Source: Xenorhabdus ishibashii
GTDB lineage: Bacteria; Pseudomonadota; Gammaproteobacteria; Enterobacterales; Enterobacteriaceae
Reading direction: 5' to 3'
DNA length: 64,000 nucleotides
NCBI RefSeq assembly: GCF_002632755.1
Contig: NZ_NJAK01000001.1
Span: forward strand, 496,001 to 560,000
Positions within the stretch are counted from its first letter, which is position 1. Every line of letters begins with the position of its first letter. Below, piece after piece: positions 19,888 through 28,687 of this stretch. The translations under genes and the position numbers were made by a program. Below the pieces are notes generated by a model, which made no database searches, had not been told where the DNA came from, and saw only the letters and a list, made by a program, of their open reading frames with translations.

Positions 19888-22002
19888 CTACAATTCCTTT
19901 TCCGACGGCACCTTTGGCCGTTCAATTGGAAATACAGGCAAAGAATTCAATAAGCGTGAACCATAACGTTTGGTCAATAACCGATTATCGTAAATCACGA
20001 CAGCACCATAACACTCATGGCTACGAATTAACCTTCCTACTTGTTGGATCAAATTAAAAGAAGCACTGGGCAAACTCTGTACTTCAAACGGATAACGTTT
20101 TAAGGATTTCAACCATGCGCTTTCAGTCATAATCACTGGATTGGTTACGGGAGGAAATGCAATTTTATGGATATGGACTTGTGAAAGGTATTCACCTTTG
20201 AGATCTAATCCTTCTGAAAATGACTGCAATCCAACCAGAACGCTGGCTTGCCCTTCATCAATACGCTTACAATGCGTTTCTACCAATCGATAGCGCGGCT
20301 GATCACCTTGTACCAATAACATCAAACGTAAGTCCGTGACAAAAGTGAGAAACCCTTCCATAGCCCGTAGGCTGCTAAAAAGGACTAACATTCCCCGATG
20401 TTTCCCTTCCATCACCTGAGAGCGAAAATAACGTGACATTTCTTCAAGATGCTGCATTTCATTTTGAATGGTCGGCTCTTGTGTCATTTGAGGAATGACT
20501 AAACGCCCTTGTCGCACATGTTCAAAAGGTGATGACAGGCTGATAAAACGATCACCATAATTTTCATGCAATCCGGTCAATTCCTGAATGCGAGAAAAGC
20601 TATTTAGTGAACGCAATGTGGCCGATGTCACGACAACATGGGGGATTGAGCGCCATAGTAGCTGCGTTAATTGTTCACTGACCCGAATTCCCGCACAATG
20701 AAAATAAAGATGTGACTGGTTTTTCTCATAACGTCGCGTTAACCATTTTGAGATCGGCGCATGGGAAGACTCTTCTTGTGAAGCTAACCGCCACAGTTTT
20801 GCCATATTCTCGAAATAACCTAACGTCTGGCTGGCTTGCAAAATAGCACGATGTAATCGGACAATATCCTGTTTAGCCGTCTGATCGCTTAAATCATTTA
20901 AAATCGCTTCCGCTAAACCACGAAATCCATCAATAAGTTTAAATAATTGCTGACAGCACAGTAGTAAACTCTCCGGTAACTGTCCCAGTTCGAAGAGATA
21001 TTCTTCTTCTTCGCCACGCTCAGGCAGCAATGTCTGTGTTATCTCCGCCAATTCCTTAAAATGTTCGCGGATAGCTGCACAATGGGTCTGTAATCGAGGG
21101 GGATTTGCTAAAGCGGGCGGTTTGGTCGGCCGGAATTGAGCCAAGTATTGCTCTACATGACGGACAAATGTATCTAACTGCCCATTAAGCTGAAATAAGG
21201 TAATTTCTCCTTCAACTTCCAGTGCATCCCTTGCTACTTCGGGAATATGGTGCCCTTCATCCAGAACCAACAGCAGATTTTTTGCTTCTGGCAAAACAGA
21301 TTCACTTTCCAACGCAGCCATAACCAAAGAGTGATTGGCGACGACAACATCAGCATCTTCAATTTCTCTGCGAGCAAGAAAAAATGGGCAACGGTAGTAA
21401 AACTGACAATTGCGTGCCAGACAGTTCATTTTATCCGTACTGATTTTTGCCCACAGCGAATCTGCCAGTGCCAGTTTATGGTGATCACGTAAGCCATCCC
21501 ATACAAACGTCGTATAATCACTGCGCAATCGACGGCATAGTTCCCGCTCTTCACTATTGGCAATTTCTGTCTGGTCTTCAACCAGAAACATCAAATCAAT
21601 CTGCTCCCCTTCTGCGGCGCAAATGGCTTCCAAGTTGCGCGGACAGACATAACGTGCCCGACCAAAAGCGCCCGTGTATTTCAGGTCAGGAATAATTTTA
21701 CGCAACAGCGGTAAATCCTTGCTGTAGATTTGATCTTGTAAAGCAACATTGGCTGTACTGATCACCAATGGTTTCTGTTCTGCCCGACTGATGGCAATCC
21801 CAGGGATCAGATATGATAACGTTTTCCCTACTCCCGTTGGGGCTTCTATCACCAGATGCCGCCCTTCTTCATCTGCCAATGTCTTTGCAACCTCAGCGAT
21901 CATTTGGCGTTGCGGCGCACGTGGAATGAAACCATCAATATGGGTAGACAATGCTTTATACCACTGACTGATCTGGTTTTTTATTGAACTGGAAAGTGCC
22001 AT
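19888..22002 (-). CDS. dinG: ATP-dependent DNA helicase DinG
   Basis: DinG is an XPD-like, iron-sulfur, 5'-to-3' DNA helicase that resolves R-loops and other structures. The 704 residues are close to the usual length of about 716. Walker A is IEAPTGVGKTLSYL near residue 55 and the DEAH-type box is LVLDEGHHI near 246. Iron-sulfur cysteines lie between (CPRNLEAICAAEG to CLARNCQFYYRCPF). The C-terminal motif QQVGRLIRS is intact. No canonical CTG-N10-CAG LexA box is seen upstream, although E. coli dinG is SOS-induced. Its position near dps and rhlE matches the E. coli order. Confidence 0.96.
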   Translation of the reverse strand: MALSSSIKNQISQWYKALSTHIDGFIPRAPQRQMIAEVAKTLADEEGRHLVIEAPTGVGKTLSYLIPGIAISRAEQKPLVISTANVALQDQIYSKDLPLLRKIIPDLKYTGAFGRARYVCPRNLEAICAAEGEQIDLMFLVEDQTEIANSEERELCRRLRSDYTTFVWDGLRDHHKLALADSLWAKISTDKMNCLARNCQFYYRCPFFLARREIEDADVVVANHSLVMAALESESVLPEAKNLLLVLDEGHHIPEVARDALEVEGEITLFQLNGQLDTFVRHVEQYLAQFRPTKPPALANPPRLQTHCAAIREHFKELAEITQTLLPERGEEEEYLFELGQLPESLLLCCQQLFKLIDGFRGLAEAILNDLSDQTAKQDIVRLHRAILQASQTLGYFENMAKLWRLASQEESSHAPISKWLTRRYEKNQSHLYFHCAGIRVSEQLTQLLWRSIPHVVVTSATLRSLNSFSRIQELTGLHENYGDRFISLSSPFEHVRQGRLVIPQMTQEPTIQNEMQHLEEMSRYFRSQVMEGKHRGMLVLFSSLRAMEGFLTFVTDLRLMLLVQGDQPRYRLVETHCKRIDEGQASVLVGLQSFSEGLDLKGEYLSQVHIHKIAFPPVTNPVIMTESAWLKSLKRYPFEVQSLPSASFNLIQQVGRLIRSHECYGAVVIYDNRLLTKRYGSRLLNSLPVFPIERPKVPSEKEL

Positions 22003-22076
22003 AAGTTTTGCTGCTTAAAAATGAGGGGGCTATTCTCTCATAGAGTGAATCTCAGATCAGCCTTATCAAGCCATTA

Positions 22077-22094
22077 CTGGGAAACAGTTTCCAG
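22077..22094. promoter_or_regulatory. 18-bp palindrome upstream of dinG
   Basis: CTGGGAAACAGTTTCCAG is a near-perfect palindrome 75 bases before the dinG start. It resembles a LexA box, but the CTG and CAG are separated by 12 rather than 10 bases, so it is at best a non-canonical operator. Confidence 0.3.
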
Positions 22095-22214
22095 CTTTTG
22101 CGAAAATAGTTTATCGCTTGTCTTGCCTCTGGAAGCGGATATACTTTTGTCTTTCTATCTTTTGGCTTTGTATCGCTGTTATCACTCTTTATTAAAACCT
22201 TATTGGACACAGAG

Positions 22215-22370
22215 ATGAAAAAAATCCTGCTCATTATCATTATATTATTCTCTATCGGCTCAATTGGTGGGATTTTTCTGGCGGGTTTGAATATCTATAC
22301 TCGCTCAACAACACCAGCCGAAGAGCCACAACAGATTCAGCAGGAAAATACGCCAACAGGGCAACAATAA
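22215..22370 (+). CDS. Small single-pass membrane protein ahead of sseA
   Basis: The 51-residue product starts MKKILLIIIILFSIGSIGG, a strongly hydrophobic segment to about residue 26. A polar Gln/Pro/Glu/Thr-rich tail of about 25 residues follows. It could be a single-pass inner-membrane peptide or a secreted peptide; no lipobox or clear cleavage site is seen. It precedes sseA by 39 bases in the same direction, so the two may share a transcript. I do not recognise a family. The only support is its start, composition and position. Confidence 0.6.
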   Translation: MKKILLIIIILFSIGSIGGIFLAGLNIYTRSTTPAEEPQQIQQENTPTGQQ

Positions 22371-22409
22371 ATACATTGGCTTTTATCGTAATAGCGGATG
22401 AGGAAGCTC

Positions 22410-23249
22410 ATGAAAAATGAATATTTTGTCAGTCCACAATGGTTAAACGAGCATCTTCATGATGGGAATGTCGTTATCATTGATGCCAGTGCCCCAATGC
22501 CTACCCAATCCATGAATTATTACCAATTCTGGTTAGAAAAACACATTCCGGGCGCCCAGTTTTTTGATCTTGATAAAGTCGCCAATCTACAAACCAATCT
22601 GCCACACATGCTGCCGGAGCCGGAAACGTTCCGTCAGGCTGTCAGTAAAATGGGCATCAGTGAAAATCATCTGGTGGTAATTTACGATCAAGGCAATATG
22701 TTTTCTGCTCCACGGGCATGGTGGACATTTAAAATCTTTGGCGCCCGTCATATCCGCATCCTTGAAGGGGGCTTACAAGGCTGGCAACAGGCTGGTTATC
22801 CAACCGAATCAGGAAAAGTGACCCGCTCACCTGAAGTTTTCAATATGCAGTTTACCCCTGAAAAAGTCTGTTCTCAGACGCAAGTCCTTGATGCTCTCCG
22901 TAATGATGTAGCAGTACAATTTGTGGATGCCAGAGCAGAAGACCGTTTTCAGGCAAAAGTGCCAGAACCCCGCCCTGGTCTAAGAATGGGGCACCTTCCC
23001 GGTGCTAAAAATGTTCCATGGACAGCCCTGATTGATAATGGGTGTTATAAGTCAGCAGAAGAAATTGCGGCAATATTCCGCAAACAGGGTGTTGATTTAA
23101 ACCAACCTATTATTACCAGTTGTGGCTCAGGTATGACTGCCGCTATTTTAGTCCTGGGGCTTGATATGGTTGGTCATAAGGAAGCAAGATTATACGATGG
23201 CTCCTGGGCTGAATGGGGAACCGATGATTCACTTCCATTAGAAAAATAG
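22410..23249 (+). CDS. sseA: 3-mercaptopyruvate sulfurtransferase
   Basis: It transfers sulfur from 3-mercaptopyruvate to cyanide or thiols in the cytosol. The 279 residues from ATG 22410 hold two rhodanese domains. The second carries the active-site loop CGSGMT (within ITSCGSGMTAA, near residue 234), the mercaptopyruvate-type version of the rhodanese loop. I prefer ATG 22410 over 22398 because the AGGAAG site lies just ahead and homology to E. coli SseA begins there. It ends in a strong terminator. In E. coli sseA lies elsewhere (near hscA), so it is a guest in this neighbourhood. Confidence 0.94.
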   Translation: MKNEYFVSPQWLNEHLHDGNVVIIDASAPMPTQSMNYYQFWLEKHIPGAQFFDLDKVANLQTNLPHMLPEPETFRQAVSKMGISENHLVVIYDQGNMFSAPRAWWTFKIFGARHIRILEGGLQGWQQAGYPTESGKVTRSPEVFNMQFTPEKVCSQTQVLDALRNDVAVQFVDARAEDRFQAKVPEPRPGLRMGHLPGAKNVPWTALIDNGCYKSAEEIAAIFRKQGVDLNQPIITSCGSGMTAAILVLGLDMVGHKEARLYDGSWAEWGTDDSLPLEK

Positions 23250-23274
23250 GTTATTCGAAAGAATCAATAGCAAC

Positions 23275-23304
23275 AAAGGGCATCAAAATGATATGCCCTT
23301 TTTT
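23275..23304 (+). terminator. Rho-independent terminator of sseA
   Basis: A perfect 9-bp stem AAAGGGCAT / ATGCCCTTT with a 9-base loop is followed by a T tract. It begins 25 bases after the sseA stop. Confidence 0.9.
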
Positions 23305-23376
23305 GTTATTAATCTAGCCCCTAATTTAATACACTAACGAAAAGAATTGAAAATTGTAAAAATTGCCATAAATGAA

Positions 23377-23403
23377 AACAGGCCGATTACAATTCGGCCT
23401 GTT
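23377..23403 (-). terminator. Terminator of the Rhs gene
   Basis: A perfect 10-bp stem (AACAGGCCGA / TCGGCCTGTT) with a 7-base loop lies 48 bases past the Rhs stop on the minus strand. It is followed by TTTTCATTTA. Confidence 0.8.
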
Positions 23404-23451
23404 ATGGTATGGTATGAAACATAAAATAAAATTAAACCCTCAATAGTTAAA

Positions 23452-26400
23452 TTAAGCTAAATTACTTAGTGTTCCCAATATTAATACCCTAAGATCTGGA
23501 ATTAAATTATTATTAAAAAATTGAAATGCTCCATGATTTAATGAAATATTGTACGGGAATTCTAAGCTAGGAAATGTCTGTCGTATCATATAATACAGCC
23601 AGTCATTGATATCAAAATGAGAAAATGCGGCTGCGCGCCATAAATTTTCCATCGCATTTATAGTTCCGCCAGTCATTGGATTCAACCCTACTATATGAGA
23701 TTGCACCATAAAGCGAAGTGTATTGACAGAGGAAACCACACGATCAGGTATATTATTAACCTCTAATATTCCATTTCTAATAAAATGCAGATATAATGTT
23801 TCAAATTGTTCACTCGATATATCTAACGGACGTTCAACCCCATTTCCTAATGGAATGATATTATCAAGAATTTCTATACTGGAATTATCTCCTCTTGGTC
23901 TAAAGAATGCTCCTCTTAAGTATTCCACTTCTATCTCAGTAGATAATAATCCTCGAGTTTCGAGTCCTACAGTATAAATACCGCTCCCGGCAGGGTTTTC
24001 AACGCGCGTGATCCTCCCTTGTCTCATAGCACTCCTAAATGCGATTACATAATCGCTGCTACTACTTATACGTCCTGATCCTTCTCCTGAAAGAGCCAGG
24101 TTCATGCCACGCTGCCCTCCTCTTCCACTCAATCCATGACTAAAACTTTCTATCAACTTCCCACCTGCTTTCCTCATTCCCGTCACAATACCGCCAATGG
24201 CACCAGCCCCCAGACTCAGCGCCCCAAACCCCAGAGAGATCCATCCAAGCGTTGCCGAAGCACGGGGATTACTGTCTTCTGTGGCAGCACTGGCAATCCC
24301 AGTGGCATCGGCAATAAGCCCCGCAATAATGGCCGCATCGCCAGCCAGTGATGCCCCGCCAGTGGGAATGGCCATAGCCAAGCCAACAACCAGCCCGATG
24401 ACTCCGCCAATAATCCCAAACAGGCTGCCCAGACTCAGATGGCCAGTAGGGTCAATACTATTAATGGGGTCACCGAAGCAGTAGGCATACGTATTGAGCC
24501 CTCCTGCACCAAACGGACTCCAGCTATCAGGCGCATTAAAACGCATCAGAACCGGATTATAAGCCCGATAGCCATTACCCAAGTGATAAGTTCCCATCAC
24601 GGGATCAACTCGTTCACCATTATAAGCCGGAATATCCGAGTTGCGCTCCTCTGCAGCCTGCTGCCCATAAGGCGAATAACGATAACGGGTTTGGGTACCA
24701 TCATTTTGATGGCTCACCAACACGCTGCTATGGCTGTCAATGCCCAATAAATTCGCATGGGTATCCGTAATGGTCGCAACGAGTCCCTCCTGGGTACGTA
24801 AAAACCGCGTCGCCGTGCCACTTTCGCGCAGGATTTCGGCCACGCGCATCGTCCCTCGATAATAAAGTTCATGGGTCTTGTCTGTTCCCATCTGCTGCAA
24901 CACCAGTCGGTTGGTCGCATCATAAGCATAGGTACTGGTAGTGTCACTGAAACTGGCAGAAGTCAGCCGCCCCAGGACATCATAAGTTAAACAACGGCCT
25001 GCCTCATCGTGTATCAGGCGACCCGCAGCGTCATACACCAGAGTGATCGTGGCCGGATAATCCGGGTGCGTATGGGTGACGGTATGCAACTGACAGGGAT
25101 CTGATGGGTTGTAGGTAAATGTCGCTGTATCACAGCTTCCATCATTGAAAGTCGTCACACAAGTGAGGATGTTACCCAAATGATCATAGGTAAAACGCTG
25201 ACGGATAATACTAAAGCCATAAGCATCACGGGGGCACTCTGAGCCAGTACAGAGATATTCTGTCAGCCAATGACGGGCGGGATCATATGTATAGGTTTCC
25301 TGACGTAGCAAGCCAGCACTCTGTGAACGGGTCATGCGTGATGCTATTTGTCCCGTGACTATATAAGTCTGTTCAAGCGTCAGCGTATCCGTTTCTGTCT
25401 GGATTTGGCGTTGGATCTCACGCTGAAAATCATCAAAACTGAGCGTGGTAGTTAATGTTTGGTTATGCTGTTTATCGTGGACACGCCAACGCTTGATCCG
25501 GCTGGCAGCATCATAGGTCAATACCACATCAATATCAGCATCCTGCGTGGCAATAGGACGGCCAAACTCATCAAAACTGACATGACATTTTTTTCCTGTC
25601 ACGTCCTCATAGGCGATCAGCCGGCCGACAGGGGAATAAGTATAGTGCGCCTCCCGTGCTGCCCCAGCCTTGGCATCCTCAAAACGGAAAGTTTCCCGCT
25701 GCAAACGGCCGGAAGCGGTATATTCCATACGATGCGTAGCCCATTGTGCGGCACTAGCTCCCGTCATCATTCCAGTCTTGGGATCATAGGTAAAGCGCTG
25801 CTGTATCTCCCCCGCCTCCACCTGTGTCAAGGCATGACCAAGCAAGGGCTCATAGGTATACCTCGTCGTTTGTCCCAACGGATCAGTGACCTCGCTGGGA
25901 TAGGGGTTTTTCCCCTGATAGGACGAACGGTAGGTACGCCCGCCACTGGTGGTTGAAATCAGGCGGTGCAGACTGTCGAAGCAACGAGTCCCCAATACCT
26001 CATTGTCCACTTCAATTTGCGTCACTAAACTGTCTGCCGTGAACGGGGCATAGGATTTTCGGACAACGGTGCCATCACTATGACTCATCGTCAACATTCG
26101 CCCCAATAAATCGTAGGTGTACTCGGTTTTCTGCCCCAATGCGTCAAAGGTGGCGCGTAATCGTCCCAGACCATCATAGTGGTGGTGTTGCTGGCTATAT
26201 TGCTTGCCCTGGCTATCGTAAAGCGTCATCGTGACAGGTTGATGACGTTTATTATATTCCACCGTACAGTGACTAAAAGTTAGCCCCTCAGCCTGCCGGA
26301 TGATCTGTGCGGTGCGGGTCACCGGATCATAATTGTGTTGGATGCTCCCGCCGATATCTTGGGTAATTCGATGTGGTGTTCCCCAGTCATCATATTCAAT

Positions 26401-28533
26401 ACGTTGATGGGAGGAAACCTGAACCACACTGGATGCTTTGTCAGTTCCATTTTCCACGGGCAGCCAGTCATGCCGCGTTTGGGTCACCATACGTCCCCAA
26501 TTGTCCCTCTCTATTTCAGACATTAACTGCCAGTGCTGATCGGACTGCCCCTTTTCCAATATTTCCTGCTGATAGGCATGCCCCAACCCATTAAAGCGGA
26601 TACGCGCCAGATTGCCCCACACATCGGTTTTCATTGTCGTCATCGCCCCGATCTCTTCAATGGCATAATCATACTGCACCATTTGGTGATAATCGGTATA
26701 GGCATTACTGATATGCTTTGAGATACGTCCAATATCATCATAGACATAATCGGCCGTCCGTTCCTGTGTATCCACTTCACGCCATAACTTGTCGCTGACC
26801 CGCGATTGAGTGACCTGAGTCGTGAAGCTAAGCTGATCATGCCCGACCCATTGGGTACTTCTCACCAGAGCCTCATCTTGCAGGGTATAGCTGAATATTT
26901 GCTGGTTTGTCCATTTCTTGCCGGCAGCAAGTTCCTCTCCTGATATGGCATATATCGTCTCATCAATACGCTGAATGCGCCCATGATCGGGGGAATTCAC
27001 ATCATTCACATAGCTAGTCTGACTTTCATACAACAACTGGTCGGCACTATACCAGCCCTGATAGGTGCAAATCACAGCATAAGTACTGAGTGTACCTTCG
27101 AGTGTAGGTAATGAATCATAACGATAAACCGCTTGATGTATCGGCGCATCATCATAAGCGCCTTCAGGAGAGGATTTGCCCGGTGTGACAGTCTTGGACT
27201 TGACAAAACGCACGAAACCATGCGGAGAAGCCGGACAGGCCCCCGCTTCCCCTTTGGCCGGATAATAGACCCAGTCAGTTCGGGTGCCATCCGGGGCAAT
27301 CTGCATCGTCGGATTACCCGCTTCATCAAATTCAGTCTGGACAACCTCCACGTCAGATACATCATTAAAGCTGATACTTGCCGTTTTCGGCATTTGAAAC
27401 TGTGAGGGTTGTTCTTCAAACGAATTGCCCACCTGAGCATAATAACCGGTCTTATGTTCCCGCTTACGCCTATTTTGCTCCGTAGTTTCGGAAACCAATA
27501 GATGGTATTTATTATACTTTCGGGTAATATGGCGTTGCGTTGTCCCATTGTCCCATCGCTCAGTCGAACCATACTGGTAATCACTCAGGGCACCGTAGAG
27601 ATAGTCTTCATCCGGATGCCAGCGACCCTGTACCCCGTAACCTAGAAAGTTCGCCACGGTATATTGATAGGTTCGTACAATATCTGGGCCGTGACCGGGC
27701 GATTGCGTGTATTTAGTGACATAGGGCAAGGAGGACAAGAAAGCGCCGTCAGGAAACCGGTGCCCGTTAGAATTATAAATCACCTGATCAACCAACCCTG
27801 TCGGGGAAACAACCCGTTTCAAAAATCGACTATCTGTGTCATAACCTATCTTCCAAATTAACGCTTTGCCGGTAGTGGTATCTTTCTGAACCTGAGTCAC
27901 ATAGTCGTTAGAGAACAATAATTGAATCTCATAAGCTTCAGTCGTACCTGGCCAGACCGTGAAACGGGTATAACTGCCATGCTCATAGTGCACTTTTAAC
28001 AACACCCGCCCTGTATCATCCGTGATTGTCGTCAGGAACAGGACTGGACCGAAATCACTATCCCAGTCCAGCTTCAGGGAATGACCAAGGGGGGTAAATA
28101 TCTGGGTGGGTACTTTGAGGCGATAGGCATTGTCCGGTCCGGTTAATACTTCAACCATGCCAGATTTATGGATCACCCGATAGACATTCTGAGCTAAGTC
28201 CTTTTCAAACCGCACAACGTCCTGCTTATACTGTTTCAGATAGACGGTGTCCTCGTACTCATCCACTTTATAACGTTCACCGGTTGAGAGACTTAATAAC
28301 CGTTGCTGGCTGTCATACTGGGTCAGCCCCAAGGAAAAGCCGATGCCAAACCCCAGGTTGTCGGCATAGAGTGGGTTATACGATAGTGCTATCGTTTGGG
28401 TCGGCCCGAGATGATTATTACAGGTTAACTGAGCCACCAACATCGCATAAGTAAACAGGCCAGTACGGGGATCAACGCTACCCATGGCTGCACTTTGAAA
28501 ATTGTGGGCATGGGAGAAAAAATTATTCTGCAT
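23452..28533 (-). CDS. Large RHS-repeat (TccC-like) toxin protein with unknown C-terminal tip
   Basis: The 1,693-residue protein is built from many YD/RHS repeats (such as YDxxGRL with G-rich turns) from about residue 250 to 1300. The RHS core end is unmistakable: NGYRAYNPVLMRFNAPDSWSP through NSIDPTGHLS, close to residue 1,364. This is the sequence type of insecticidal TccC proteins of Photorhabdus and Xenorhabdus. The N-terminus (HAHNFQSAAMGSVDPRTG) is not that of classical TccC and has no PAAR domain or signal peptide. After the core, a Gly/Ala-rich hydrophobic stretch (about 1,365-1,460) leads to an unrecognised, AT-rich tip ending at 1,693. By family logic the RHS shell encloses and delivers the tip. 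No TcA or TcB gene is in the window and no immunity gene follows. Confidence 0.88.
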   Translation of the reverse strand: MQNNFFSHAHNFQSAAMGSVDPRTGLFTYAMLVAQLTCNNHLGPTQTIALSYNPLYADNLGFGIGFSLGLTQYDSQQRLLSLSTGERYKVDEYEDTVYLKQYKQDVVRFEKDLAQNVYRVIHKSGMVEVLTGPDNAYRLKVPTQIFTPLGHSLKLDWDSDFGPVLFLTTITDDTGRVLLKVHYEHGSYTRFTVWPGTTEAYEIQLLFSNDYVTQVQKDTTTGKALIWKIGYDTDSRFLKRVVSPTGLVDQVIYNSNGHRFPDGAFLSSLPYVTKYTQSPGHGPDIVRTYQYTVANFLGYGVQGRWHPDEDYLYGALSDYQYGSTERWDNGTTQRHITRKYNKYHLLVSETTEQNRRKREHKTGYYAQVGNSFEEQPSQFQMPKTASISFNDVSDVEVVQTEFDEAGNPTMQIAPDGTRTDWVYYPAKGEAGACPASPHGFVRFVKSKTVTPGKSSPEGAYDDAPIHQAVYRYDSLPTLEGTLSTYAVICTYQGWYSADQLLYESQTSYVNDVNSPDHGRIQRIDETIYAISGEELAAGKKWTNQQIFSYTLQDEALVRSTQWVGHDQLSFTTQVTQSRVSDKLWREVDTQERTADYVYDDIGRISKHISNAYTDYHQMVQYDYAIEEIGAMTTMKTDVWGNLARIRFNGLGHAYQQEILEKGQSDQHWQLMSEIERDNWGRMVTQTRHDWLPVENGTDKASSVVQVSSHQRIEYDDWGTPHRITQDIGGSIQHNYDPVTRTAQIIRQAEGLTFSHCTVEYNKRHQPVTMTLYDSQGKQYSQQHHHYDGLGRLRATFDALGQKTEYTYDLLGRMLTMSHSDGTVVRKSYAPFTADSLVTQIEVDNEVLGTRCFDSLHRLISTTSGGRTYRSSYQGKNPYPSEVTDPLGQTTRYTYEPLLGHALTQVEAGEIQQRFTYDPKTGMMTGASAAQWATHRMEYTASGRLQRETFRFEDAKAGAAREAHYTYSPVGRLIAYEDVTGKKCHVSFDEFGRPIATQDADIDVVLTYDAASRIKRWRVHDKQHNQTLTTTLSFDDFQREIQRQIQTETDTLTLEQTYIVTGQIASRMTRSQSAGLLRQETYTYDPARHWLTEYLCTGSECPRDAYGFSIIRQRFTYDHLGNILTCVTTFNDGSCDTATFTYNPSDPCQLHTVTHTHPDYPATITLVYDAAGRLIHDEAGRCLTYDVLGRLTSASFSDTTSTYAYDATNRLVLQQMGTDKTHELYYRGTMRVAEILRESGTATRFLRTQEGLVATITDTHANLLGIDSHSSVLVSHQNDGTQTRYRYSPYGQQAAEERNSDIPAYNGERVDPVMGTYHLGNGYRAYNPVLMRFNAPDSWSPFGAGGLNTYAYCFGDPINSIDPTGHLSLGSLFGIIGGVIGLVVGLAMAIPTGGASLAGDAAIIAGLIADATGIASAATEDSNPRASATLGWISLGFGALSLGAGAIGGIVTGMRKAGGKLIESFSHGLSGRGGQRGMNLALSGEGSGRISSSSDYVIAFRSAMRQGRITRVENPAGSGIYTVGLETRGLLSTEIEVEYLRGAFFRPRGDNSSIEILDNIIPLGNGVERPLDISSEQFETLYLHFIRNGILEVNNIPDRVVSSVNTLRFMVQSHIVGLNPMTGGTINAMENLWRAAAFSHFDINDWLYYMIRQTFPSLEFPYNISLNHGAFQFFNNNLIPDLRVLILGTLSNLA

Positions 28534-28687
28534 TTTGGCGCCTCTCGTTTTTATTTTATGAAAAATGATTATTCTCGTTTCATAACTGGAGGATGCTCAA
28601 GAGAAACTCACTATGATGACTGACAAAACATTATATATTAGAGTAAACATCCTCATTTTTTACGCTGTAGTCCTTTGAGAATCACCA

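Noticed and set aside
23250..23451. Immunity gene after the Rhs tip
   Set aside because: The 200 bases between the sseA and Rhs ends hold only two terminators and no frame of useful length.
24136..27861. Open frames opposite the Rhs gene
   Set aside because: Many short frames exist on the plus strand here, but they mirror the repetitive Rhs coding sequence and lack ribosome sites or homology.
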